Assembly: GCA_030647435.1 (NCBI GenBank) | Contig: JAUSJX010000054.1 | Span: forward strand, 1 to 64,000 | From: Candidatus Rokuibacteriota bacterium | GTDB taxonomy: Bacteria > Methylomirabilota > Methylomirabilia > Rokubacteriales > CSP1-6 | Reading direction: 5' to 3' | Length of the DNA: 64,000 bases | Shown here: positions 6,320 through 13,975 of the stretch, piece after piece | Layout of the letters: the number at the start of each line of letters is the position of its first letter | How positions within the stretch are numbered: position 1 is the first letter of the stretch | The notes under the pieces: model-generated | Databases searched by the model: none | Told to the model about the DNA's origin: nothing | What the model saw: the letters and a program-made list of their open reading frames with translations, nothing else | Made by a program: the position numbers and the translations under genes

Positions 6320-8290
6320 ATGAACGCGTTCTCCACGCTGCCGCCGATGCTCACGTTCCTCATGCTGGGAGCGGTAAGCGCCGGCGCCCTCTACAACCTG
6401 TGGGTCTGGCTCCACCGCCGGAGCGACACCCTCCATGTCTGGGCGGCGGGCTGGTGCGCCATCACCGGCTCGTACCTGGTCAGCCACTACGTCCAGCTCT
6501 CGTCGGTGGATCCCGAGCGCGTCGTGCTCGGCTCGCGCCTGGCGTGGGTGTGCGCCCTGCTGCTCATCCTCGTGTTGGTCGGGCTGACCCAGACCCTCGT
6601 GCGTGGGCGGTGCTCCCGGCGGTCGATCGTCTTGCTGGGCGGGCTCAACGCCGTGCTGGTCCTGGTGACCATGCTGACGAATCTGATCGCGACGGATCAG
6701 ATCTATCAGCGGACCGACCGGCTCGGCGGCCAGTACTGGGCGTCGGTCCCGGGGCCGTTGATGCTTCTCCTGGTCCCGTACGCCTTGGCGGTCTTCGTCT
6801 ATTGCTTTACGGTCATCTGGAGGGCCAAGCAGCTCGATCGGGGCGCGCGGCGGGTGTTCCTGGTGGGCTTCAGCGCCTACATCGCAGGCGCCCTCAACGA
6901 CTCCCTGCACGCGGCCCGGCACATCCAGAGCATCCGCGTGTTCGACTACGCCTTCGTAACCATGGCGATCGGGCTCACGTACCTCATGGTGAAGCGCTAC
7001 ACGCGCCTGTCCGATAGTCTCGAGATCGAGGTCGCCGCGCAAACCCGGGACCTCCGGGTCCGTCAGGAGCAGCTGGGCGCCCTGGTCCGCGCGGGACAGG
7101 TGGTGATGGCGGGACTGGATCTGCAGGATATCCTCACGCGACTCATCGGGGAGGCGAGCCGCATCTCGGGCGCTCCCCACGTGACAATCATGCTGCGGGA
7201 CCGAGGCTCGAGGACTCTTCGGCTGGCCGCCCACATGGGGGACACGTTCCCGCCGGGCTACGAGCTGGAACTCGGGCAGAGCATCTCCGGGCTGGTAGCC
7301 GAGCGCGGCGAGCCGATCTACGTCGCGGACGTTGTGGACGACCTCCGCAACTCCATCCCGGACCGTGACCGGGCCGCCGGGATCGTGGCGTACCTCGGGC
7401 TGCCGATCAAGGCGGCCGGTACCGTCCTCGGGGTGCTCGTCTTCAAGACGATCGCGCCGCGCGCGTTCGACCCGGAAGAGCTGACGATCCTCACGTCCTT
7501 CGCGCATCAGGCCGCCATCGCGATCGAGAACGCGCGGCTGTACGCGGCACTCGAGGATCGTGTCTCCCACCTTCAGACCGTGACGCGCCTCAACCGGCTG
7601 ATTTCGAGCTCGCTCGAGAGCGACCGAGTGCTGCACGAAATCGTCCAGGCGGCCGCCCAGCTGCCCGGCGCTGCGGTGGCGTCCATCTGGCTCGCGAACG
7701 AAGAGAAGAGGACGCTCGAGGTTGTGAATGTCTCCGATCCGGTTATGGATGCCGATTGGCCGGTGAGGACCTTGAGCTTCGACCAGGGCGTCCTCGGCTG
7801 GGTGGCGCGCCACGGTCGGGTTCTGAACGTGCCCGACGCGTTCACAGACGGCCGGTTCGTGGCGTTGGACTGGTGGCGGCGCCATGGGCTCAGCAGCTTC
7901 CTCGGCGTGCCGGTCATCCTGGACGGAGTGCTGCTCGCCGTGCTGACGCTCAACGGCCGCGAGCCGTTTCAGCTCGATCCCGAGGACGAGCGTCTGCTCG
8001 AGAGCTTCGGCGCCCAGGCGGCCTTGGCCATCCGGAACGCCTCGCTGTACGCCGCCGAGGGCGCCGCGCGCCAGGTCGCCGAGCGGGCGCTGGCCGAGGT
8101 CACGCGCCTGCAGGGCATGCTGCCGATCTGTTCCTACTGCAAGAAGATCCGCAACGACCAGAACTCGTGGGAACAGCTGGAGAGCTACATCAGCGAGCAC
8201 TCCCACGCCACCTTCAGCCACGGCATCTGCCCGGACTGCCGCACCACGGTGGTGGCGCGCGAGCTCGAGCAGTGGCGGAGGGCGCGATGA
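6320..8290 (+). CDS. Membrane sensor with two GAF domains and a C-terminal Cys4 motif, no kinase
   Basis: A 656-residue protein. The N-terminal 225 residues hold about seven hydrophobic segments (7TM-like sensor module). A short coiled-coil linker leads to two GAF domains at about 260-410 and 430-585. The C-terminus carries a Cys4 motif (C604, C607, C637, C640; LPICSYCKKIR ... GICPDC), a putative metal-binding module I know from the ends of other signalling proteins. No HisKA, HATPase, GGDEF, EAL or phosphatase domain is visible, so output must be by protein contact. I start at ATG 6320, just before the first membrane helix. It lies behind sigma54 promoter 2 and is followed by a single-domain receiver. 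Confidence 0.85.
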   Translation: MNAFSTLPPMLTFLMLGAVSAGALYNLWVWLHRRSDTLHVWAAGWCAITGSYLVSHYVQLSSVDPERVVLGSRLAWVCALLLILVLVGLTQTLVRGRCSRRSIVLLGGLNAVLVLVTMLTNLIATDQIYQRTDRLGGQYWASVPGPLMLLLVPYALAVFVYCFTVIWRAKQLDRGARRVFLVGFSAYIAGALNDSLHAARHIQSIRVFDYAFVTMAIGLTYLMVKRYTRLSDSLEIEVAAQTRDLRVRQEQLGALVRAGQVVMAGLDLQDILTRLIGEASRISGAPHVTIMLRDRGSRTLRLAAHMGDTFPPGYELELGQSISGLVAERGEPIYVADVVDDLRNSIPDRDRAAGIVAYLGLPIKAAGTVLGVLVFKTIAPRAFDPEELTILTSFAHQAAIAIENARLYAALEDRVSHLQTVTRLNRLISSSLESDRVLHEIVQAAAQLPGAAVASIWLANEEKRTLEVVNVSDPVMDADWPVRTLSFDQGVLGWVARHGRVLNVPDAFTDGRFVALDWWRRHGLSSFLGVPVILDGVLLAVLTLNGREPFQLDPEDERLLESFGAQAALAIRNASLYAAEGAARQVAERALAEVTRLQGMLPICSYCKKIRNDQNSWEQLESYISEHSHATFSHGICPDCRTTVVARELEQWRRAR

Positions 8291-8366
8291 CCGGCGCCCT
8301 GCCGCGCCCCATGTCCCTCGGTCACGCCCGGAGGCTTTCATGAGCCGTCCGGCAGAAAGGTCTCCC

Positions 8367-8816
8367 ATGGAAACCATCCTGGTGGCCGACGACGCGCCCG
8401 ACATTCTCGCCCTGGCACGCGACATCCTCGAGGCGCGAGGCTACACCGTCCTGACAGCCGCCGACGGCGAGGAAGCGCTGCGGCTGGCCGAGGGCTACGC
8501 GGGGCCGATCCACGCCCTGCTCGCCGACGTGGTCATGCCCGGCCTGACCGGGCCCGAGCTGGCGGAGCGGCTGACGCGCACGCGGCACGAGACGAAGGTG
8601 GTCTTCATGTCCGGCTACACCACCGAGGTGATGGACCAGTACGGGCTCCTGCACTCCGGCGCGCCCTTCATCGGCAAGCCGTTCACTCCAGATCTGCTGG
8701 TGCGGAAGGTCCGCGAGGCGCTCGACTACCGCTCGCCCTTCGCTCGCCCGCCCGCGCCCGCGCGGCCCGCCCTGGCCGGATCCCGGATCGCCGCTACGCC
8801 CATCTTGGTTACCTGA
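8367..8816 (+). CDS. Single-domain response regulator receiver (CheY-like)
   Basis: A 149-residue protein made of one receiver domain (residues 1-120: ILVADDAPDI acidic pair, LLADVVMPG phospho-Asp, FIGKPF lysine) plus a Pro/Ala-rich tail. The AGAAAGG site upstream favours the ATG at 8367 over the in-frame ATG at 8340. The sequence around the lysine resembles receivers attached to hybrid kinases, but here it is free-standing. It may relay signals for the neighbouring kinase-less sensor or the NtrC-family regulator; a cognate kinase must be elsewhere. Confidence 0.88.
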   Translation: METILVADDAPDILALARDILEARGYTVLTAADGEEALRLAEGYAGPIHALLADVVMPGLTGPELAERLTRTRHETKVVFMSGYTTEVMDQYGLLHSGAPFIGKPFTPDLLVRKVREALDYRSPFARPPAPARPALAGSRIAATPILVT

Positions 8817-8884
8817 AGCGCGGATCCGCCCGTCGGCGAGGGCCCGGTTTGACCTGCCCCTGACGATTTGGCAGGATCGGCGCC

Positions 8885-10138
8885 ATGAAGGTCGTCATCG
8901 TCGGCGCCGGCTTCGCCGGCCTCCAGTGCGCGCAGCGTCTCTCCGGCACGCCGGTGGACGTGCTGCTGATCGACCGCAACAACTACCACCTGTTCACGCC
9001 GCTGCTCTACCAGGTCGCCAGCTCCCTGCTCAACCCGAGCGACATCGCCTACCCGGTGCGGACGGTCTTTCGGGGCTCACCCAACGTTCGCTTCCGCGCG
9101 GCCCAGGTGACCGGCGTGGCAGTCGAGGCGAAAGTCGTGCAGACGGCCGACGGCGGCCGGCTTCCGTACGACTGCCTGGTGATCGCGACGGGGAGCGCCA
9201 CCAACTTCTTCGGGATGATCTCGGTCGAGCGGGCGGCGCACGGGCTCAAGGACCTGCCCGAGGCCGTGGCGCTCCGGACCCACGTCATCCGCGCATTCGA
9301 AGGAGCGGCCCGCGAGACGGACCATGCGGCCCTGCGAGCCTGGCTCACGTTCGTGGTGGTGGGCGGCGGCCCGACCGGCGTGGAGTACGCCGGCGCGCTC
9401 TCCGAGCTGATCCACCGCGTGCTGGTCCGGGACTACCCAGAGCTCGATCTTCGCGCCGTGCGCGTGATTCTGATCGAGGCGCTCGATCACGTGCTGCCGG
9501 CCTTCCTCCCGGCCCTCTCGGAGGACGCGCGGAAGCGGCTCGAGCGGCTCGGCGTCGAGGTCCGGCTCGGCGCGCGGCTGCTGGACGTGACGGATGGGCG
9601 GATCACACTCTCGAGCGGCGAGACCCTCGCCGCGCAGACCCTCGTGTGGGCGGCGGGGGTCAAACCCGCGGAGCTCGACACGGCACTCGACGTCCGGCGC
9701 ACCCCGTCTGGGCGAATCGCGGTGGACGAGTGCCTCCGGATCCCGGATTGCCCTGGAGCCTTCGCGATCGGGGACGTGGCGGGCGCCACCCAGGATGGCA
9801 GGGAGCTCGCGATGATGTCGCCGCAGGCGATGCAGGAGGGGCGCTATGTCGCCGATGCGATCGTCCGGCTGGAGCGGCAGCAGCCGTTGCGGCCGTTCCG
9901 CTACCGCGACAAGGGCATCATGGCCACGATCGGCCGCCACGCCGCGGTCGCCCAGGTGGGGCCGCTCTCGTTCACGGGGCCCATCGGCTGGTTCGTGTGG
10001 CTCTTCGTGCACCTCTACTACATCATCGGCTACCGGAACCGCCTGGTTGTGCTGATCTCGTGGGCGTGGAACTACGTCTTCTACGATCGCCCCATCAGGC
10101 TGATCACGCGGGGGAAGGACGGGACGGAAGAGGAGTGA
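8885..10138 (+). CDS. ndh: Type II NADH dehydrogenase (NDH-2)
   Basis: A 417-residue FAD-dependent NADH:quinone oxidoreductase, a single-subunit, non-proton-pumping entry point to the respiratory chain on the cytoplasmic membrane face. The N-terminal FAD motif GAGFAG is at 7-12, with the NDH-2-typical NNYHLFTPLLYQVA following. The second dinucleotide (NADH) motif is VVGGGPTGVE near 157-166. FAIGDVAG near 296 is the second FAD contact. The C-terminal hydrophobic stretch (about 365-400, GWFVWLFVHLYYI) is the membrane-binding segment usual in this family. The gene stands alone between the signalling island and a convergent Liv operon. Confidence 0.92.
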   Translation: MKVVIVGAGFAGLQCAQRLSGTPVDVLLIDRNNYHLFTPLLYQVASSLLNPSDIAYPVRTVFRGSPNVRFRAAQVTGVAVEAKVVQTADGGRLPYDCLVIATGSATNFFGMISVERAAHGLKDLPEAVALRTHVIRAFEGAARETDHAALRAWLTFVVVGGGPTGVEYAGALSELIHRVLVRDYPELDLRAVRVILIEALDHVLPAFLPALSEDARKRLERLGVEVRLGARLLDVTDGRITLSSGETLAAQTLVWAAGVKPAELDTALDVRRTPSGRIAVDECLRIPDCPGAFAIGDVAGATQDGRELAMMSPQAMQEGRYVADAIVRLERQQPLRPFRYRDKGIMATIGRHAAVAQVGPLSFTGPIGWFVWLFVHLYYIIGYRNRLVVLISWAWNYVFYDRPIRLITRGKDGTEEE

Positions 10139-10362
10139 AGTCGGCCGCAGGCGGGCGAGAAGGGTCCAGATGCGAGGCGGCGCCCCGCTGTTCGAGTTGA
10201 ACGACGGCGTATGCCGTCGTGAGACGAGGGCTGAGTTGATTCCGCAGACAAACCGCACGACTGTCTCAGCCCTCGCCTCGGGGCTCCGCCCCTCAGCTCG
10301 AACGGCCACGAGCGTGCGGCCGAGGGCGCCAACGAAGCAGATGGGCCCTTATCGGCCGCCTG
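10139..10362 (+). repeat. Composite intergenic repeat, copy A, with three hairpins
   Basis: This stretch lies between convergent ndh and livF. Module X (10163-10200) is identical over 38 bases to the reverse complement of 13912-13949. Module Y (10317-10356) matches the reverse complement of 13786-13825 at 39 of 40 bases. Between them are three stem-loops: 8 bp at 10201-10220, 11 bp at 10225-10235/10265-10275, and 5 bp at 10280-10292. It may act as a two-way terminator, a structured RNA or a small non-autonomous element. No gene is evident. Confidence 0.8.
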
Positions 10363-11097
10363 CTAGTGGCCCAGGAAGATGCGCTTCACCTCGGAGGAGG
10401 CGAGGAGGTCGGCCGAGGGGCCTTCGAGAATGGCGCGCCCGGATTCGAGGATGTAGCCGCGGTGGGCCATGCGGAGCGCCAGCTCCACGTTCTGCTCGAT
10501 GAAGACCACCGTGGTGCCGCGCTCGCGGTTGATCGCGGTCAGGACTTTCGCGATCTGCTCGATCACGCGCGGCGCCAGCCCCAGGAAGGGCTCGTCCACC
10601 ATGAGGAGCGCGGGGCGCGCCATGAGGCCGCGGCCGATGGCGACCATCTGCTGCTCGCCTCCCGAGAGCGTCCCCGCGATCTGGCTGTGCCGCTCTCTCA
10701 GGTGCGGGAAGAGGGCCTCGACGTCGGCCAGCGTTTCCTCGCGGCGCGCTCTGGCTCCTGGGTGATAGGCGCCCAGCAGGAGATTCTGGCGCACGGTCAG
10801 GTACGGGAAGAGCCGGCGGCGCTCCAACACGTGGGCGAGGCCGAGCCCCACGATCTTGTGGGGCGGCAGGCCGTCGATGCGCCGGTCTCCGAGGCGGATC
10901 TCGCCCGCGCGGGCCCGCACGAGCCCTGAGAGCGTGTTCATGAGCGTGGACTTGCCCGAGCCGTTCGGCCCGAGGATCGCCACGACTTCGCCCCGGCGCG
11001 CGCGGAAGGAGACATCCCAGAGGACCTGGTAGTCGCCGTAGAGGACGTCGAGGCCACGGGCCTCGAGCGCGGTGCCGCCCGCGGGGTCAACGGACAT
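10363..11097 (-). CDS. livF: Branched-chain amino-acid ABC transporter ATPase LivF (system 1)
   Basis: A 244-residue ABC ATPase of the LivF type, one of the two nucleotide-binding subunits that power the LivH/LivM permease. Walker A GPNGSGKS is near 43-50, signature LSGGEQQ near 144-150, and Walker B LLMVDEP near 164-170. The family-typical ERRRLFPYLTVRQNL is present in the helical domain. The start overlaps the livG stop by 11 bases, and it is the last gene of the livK-livH-livM-livG-livF unit. Copy A of the composite repeat begins 7 bases beyond its stop. Confidence 0.93.
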   Translation of the reverse strand: MSVDPAGGTALEARGLDVLYGDYQVLWDVSFRARRGEVVAILGPNGSGKSTLMNTLSGLVRARAGEIRLGDRRIDGLPPHKIVGLGLAHVLERRRLFPYLTVRQNLLLGAYHPGARARREETLADVEALFPHLRERHSQIAGTLSGGEQQMVAIGRGLMARPALLMVDEPFLGLAPRVIEQIAKVLTAINRERGTTVVFIEQNVELALRMAHRGYILESGRAILEGPSADLLASSEVKRIFLGH

Positions 11098-11806
11098 AGG
11101 CCTGCCCGAGGTAGGCCTCGATCACGCGCGGCTCGCGCCCGACGGCAGCGGGCGGCCCGTCGGCGATGACCTCGCCCAGGTGGAGCGCCACGATGCGCCG
11201 CGAGACGTCCATGATCACGCCCATGTTGTGCTCGATGACGACCAGCGCCGTGCCCGCGGCGTTCAGCTCGCGAACGAGCGCGACGAGTCCCGGGATGCTC
11301 CGGAGATCCACGCCGCCCGTCATCTCGTCGAGGAGCAGGAGGCGCGGCTTGGTCGCCAGCGCGCGGGCCAGCTCGAGGCGCTTGCGCTGGCCGGTGGAGA
11401 GCACGCGCGCGTGCGCCTCCGCCTTGTCGGCGAGCCCGACGCGCTCGAGCGCCTCGAGCGCCTGCAGGCGGGCGCGCGCGGGATCGGCCGTCTTCTGGAA
11501 GGCGCCGACCATCACGTTCTCGAGCACGGTCATCTGTGTGAACGGCTTGAGCTTCTGGAAGGTGCGCGCCACTCCGAGCCGGCTGATCTCGTCGGGGCGG
11601 AGCCGCGTGATGGGGCGACCGTCCAGCAGAACCTCGCCCGCGTCCGCCGGCTGGAAGCCCGTGAGGAGGTCGAAGAGCGTGGACTTGCCGGCGCCGTTGG
11701 GGCCGATGATGCCCACGAGCTCCCCCGCGCCTACCTGGAAGGAAATGTCGTTGTTGGCGACGAGGCCGCCGAAGCGCTTCGTCACTCCGCGAACGTCCAG
11801 CAACAT
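11087..11806 (-). CDS. livG: Branched-chain amino-acid ABC transporter ATPase LivG (system 1)
   Basis: A 239-residue LivG-type ABC ATPase. Walker A GPNGAGKS lies near residues 35-42 and the LivG marker GVARTFQ is present. The signature is LSTGQRKR rather than the usual YGxQR form, and Walker B reads LLLLDEMTGG, with Met where DEP is usual in these proteins; both are tolerated variants but make it divergent from the LivG of system 2. The ATG at 11806 abuts a palindromic repeat whose GGGGGAGAGGGA arm doubles as the ribosome-binding site. It pairs with LivF to energise the permease. Confidence 0.9.
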   Translation of the reverse strand: MLLDVRGVTKRFGGLVANNDISFQVGAGELVGIIGPNGAGKSTLFDLLTGFQPADAGEVLLDGRPITRLRPDEISRLGVARTFQKLKPFTQMTVLENVMVGAFQKTADPARARLQALEALERVGLADKAEAHARVLSTGQRKRLELARALATKPRLLLLDEMTGGVDLRSIPGLVALVRELNAAGTALVVIEHNMGVIMDVSRRIVALHLGEVIADGPPAAVGREPRVIEAYLGQAYVR

Positions 11807-11807
11807 T

Positions 11808-11846
11808 CCCTCTCCCCCACTGGGGGAGAGGGCAGGGTGAGGGGGG
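11808..11846. repeat. Palindromic CCCTCTCCCCC repeat between livM and livG
   Basis: An interrupted palindrome (CCCTCTCCCCC, short loop, GGGGGAGAGGG) followed by CAGGGTGAGGGGG. The same sequence type occurs in multiple copies at 24774-24893. One arm supplies the livG ribosome site. Confidence 0.8.
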
Positions 11847-11868
11847 TGGAGGCGAGGGGGTCGGTCCA

Positions 11869-12891
11869 TCAACCGGTCCGCCGGCGCCCGCGCTGGGCGA
11901 GCGCCATGATGCCGCCGGGCTGGATCACCGAGATGACCATGATCAGGAAGCCGTAGATGAGCAGGTCGATGGCCTTGCCTGTGCCGCCCAGGTAGATGCG
12001 CGTCGCCTCGCCCAGCGGCACCAGGATGGCCGCGCCGATGAGCGGCCCCCAAAGCGTGCCCACCCCGCCCAGGACGGCGATCAGGCAGATCAGGATCGAG
12101 AGCGAGAGCGGCAGCACCGACTCGGGGTCGATGAAGAGGATGTACTGGGCGTAGAACGTCCCGCCCAAAGCCGTCAGCGCGGCCGAGACCGCCATCGCGC
12201 GCTGCTTGTAGCGCGCCACCGGAATGCCCAGGCTCGCGGCGGCGTCCTGGTCTTCCCTGATGGCGCGGAAGTAATAGCCGGTGCGCGAGCGCTCGATGCG
12301 CCGTGTGACCCAGAGCGCCAGCAGCAAGAGTCCGAGCGCGATGTAGTAGTAGACCTGCTTGTCCCTGAACTGGAAGGCGAGGAGAGAGCCCGTCCGGTCG
12401 ATGGGGATGAACAGCCCGCGCGCCCCGCCCACCCAGTCCCAGTTGATCATGAGGGTCTGGACGATTTCGCCCACCGCGATCGTCGCGATGGCGAAGTAGT
12501 GGCCGCGCAGCCTTAACACGGGATAGCCGATCACCTGGGAGAGCGCGACGGCCAGCGCCGCCCCCGCCAGCATCCCGGCCCACGGCGTGAGGCCGAGCGT
12601 CTTGACGAGCACGGTCGAGGTGTAGGCGCCCGTGCCGAAGAACACCGCGTGCCCCAGCGAGATCTGGCCACAGTAGCCCGCCAGCACGTTCCACGCCGTG
12701 GCCAGCATGGCGTAGAGGAAGATGCGGATCATCACATCCCGCGGGTAGGGGAGCGTGAACACCAGCGGGAAGGCGAGGAGCAAAGCCAGCGCCACGAGGC
12801 CGGCGGTGAAGGTGAGCCTCCGGGGCCATTTAGCGTGGCCTACTGTCGAAGAGTCCACGCGGCGGCCGGGTTCCTTCGCGCAAGCGCTCAT
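11869..12891 (-). CDS. livM: Branched-chain amino-acid ABC permease LivM (system 1)
   Basis: A 340-residue inner-membrane permease with about nine hydrophobic segments. LivM family marks are visible: NVLAGYCGQISLGHAVFFG near the second helix, LRGHYFAIATIAVGEI, and the coupling-loop segment with SRTGYYFRAIREDQDAAASLGI. It forms the translocation pore together with LivH. The start at 12891 is adjacent to the livH stop (12892), giving tight coupling. The N-terminal 25 residues are hydrophilic and not conserved, so a slightly later start is possible. Confidence 0.9.
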   Translation of the reverse strand: MSACAKEPGRRVDSSTVGHAKWPRRLTFTAGLVALALLLAFPLVFTLPYPRDVMIRIFLYAMLATAWNVLAGYCGQISLGHAVFFGTGAYTSTVLVKTLGLTPWAGMLAGAALAVALSQVIGYPVLRLRGHYFAIATIAVGEIVQTLMINWDWVGGARGLFIPIDRTGSLLAFQFRDKQVYYYIALGLLLLALWVTRRIERSRTGYYFRAIREDQDAAASLGIPVARYKQRAMAVSAALTALGGTFYAQYILFIDPESVLPLSLSILICLIAVLGGVGTLWGPLIGAAILVPLGEATRIYLGGTGKAIDLLIYGFLIMVISVIQPGGIMALAQRGRRRTG

Positions 12892-13758
12892 TCAGAAGCG
12901 CCCGAACAATCCCTGGGGCCGCCAGAGAACGACCAGCAGATAGAGGACGAAGACGGCCACGTACTTGAGCGCCGGCGCGATCAGGAGACCGCCCAGCACC
13001 TCGATCAGCCCCACCACCACGCCCGCCACCAAGGTCCCCGGCACATTGCCGAAGCCGCCGAGAGCCACCGTCACGTAGGCCAGCAGCGCGAAGGTCGAGC
13101 CCACGTCGGGGAAGACGTAGAAGAAGATGGTCAAGAGCGCCCCCGCCACTCCCACGCAGGCCGCGCCGATGCCCCAGCCGAGGGCGAACATCCGCTCCGT
13201 GTTGATGCCCATGAGCGAGGCCGCCTGCCGGTCCTGGGCCGTCGCCTGCAGCGCCAGCCCCGTCTCGGTGCGGCTGATGAACCAGTTGAGGAAGACGAAG
13301 GCCAGGAGCGCTCCGACGCTGGCCACCAGCTGCGGCAGCCCGATGAAGATCCCGCCCAGGGAGATGCGCCCCTGCACGAGCGGATCCTTCACGAGGTGGA
13401 AGTCCACGCCCCAGATCGCCTGCGCCGCCGAGCGCAGGAAGATGGCCAGCCCGAAGGTGGCGAAGATCTGGGCCAGCATGGGCGCGCCCAGCACCCAGCG
13501 GATCAGGCCGTGGTAGGTCGCGAAGCCCAGGAGGAACAATGCCGCCGCCGTCAGCGGCAGCGAGACCACCGGATCGAGCCGCCAGAGCGCCCAGGCCCAG
13601 TAGGTCGAGAACATCGCCAGCATCAGGAACTCGCCGTGGGCGAAGTTGACGATCTCCATAAGGCCGAAGATGAGGGACAGCCCGGCGGCGATGAGCGCGT
13701 AGACGAACCCCATGAGGAGGCCGCTCACGATGCCCTGCAGGAGAACCTCGGCAGTCAC
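12892..13758 (-). CDS. livH: Branched-chain amino-acid ABC permease LivH (system 1)
   Basis: A 288-residue inner-membrane permease with about eight hydrophobic segments. LivH marks include FVYALIAAGLSLIFGLMEIVNFAHGE near the N-terminus and the coupling loop with TGLALQATAQDRQAASLMGI. I place the start at the GTG at 13758 because it leaves the usual 30-40 residues before NFAHGE. An upstream ATG at 13830 would translate part of the intergenic repeat. No strong ribosome site is visible at either start. It is the partner of LivM. Confidence 0.88.
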   Translation of the reverse strand: MTAEVLLQGIVSGLLMGFVYALIAAGLSLIFGLMEIVNFAHGEFLMLAMFSTYWAWALWRLDPVVSLPLTAAALFLLGFATYHGLIRWVLGAPMLAQIFATFGLAIFLRSAAQAIWGVDFHLVKDPLVQGRISLGGIFIGLPQLVASVGALLAFVFLNWFISRTETGLALQATAQDRQAASLMGINTERMFALGWGIGAACVGVAGALLTIFFYVFPDVGSTFALLAYVTVALGGFGNVPGTLVAGVVVGLIEVLGGLLIAPALKYVAVFVLYLLVVLWRPQGLFGRF

Positions 13759-13785
13759 GGTGGGCCAATCTACCACCAGCAGGGC

Positions 13786-13949
13786 GCCGATAAGGGCCCA
13801 TTTGCTTCGTTGGCGCCCTCGGCCGGGCACTCAACGTACAGGGAGTACGCCTCGTGCCCGGCCTTCGGGCGCCGCCTCGCAACTGGACCCTTCTCGGCGC
13901 CCTGCGGCCGCTCAACTCGAACAGCGGGGCGCCGCCTCGCATCTGGACC
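13786..13949 (-). repeat. Composite intergenic repeat, copy B, inverted relative to copy A
   Basis: This lies between livK and livH of system 1. It carries module Y (13786-13825) and module X (13912-13949), both inverted relative to copy A. The core differs: a 10-bp stem with arms 13821-13830 and 13854-13863, and an extra diverged piece of module X (GCGCCGCCTCGCAACTGGAC, around 13870-13889). The two copies bracket livF, livG, livM and livH. Confidence 0.8.
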
Positions 13950-13975
13950 TTTTTGAGCGGCCTGCCGCAGTCCGG

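Noticed and set aside
5969-8425. A long minus-strand open frame opposite the GAF sensor
   Set aside because: The plus-strand protein has clear membrane helices, GAF domains and cysteine motifs; the antisense reading has none.
8870-8886. A TTGGCA-containing GG-N10-GC match before ndh
   Set aside because: It lacks the TTGC box and would place the start site beyond the ndh ATG, so it is not a usable sigma54 promoter.
11087-12829. A 580-codon frame suggesting a LivM-LivG fusion
   Set aside because: Its upstream part is an out-of-frame reading of livM; LivG starts at 11806 with its own ribosome site.
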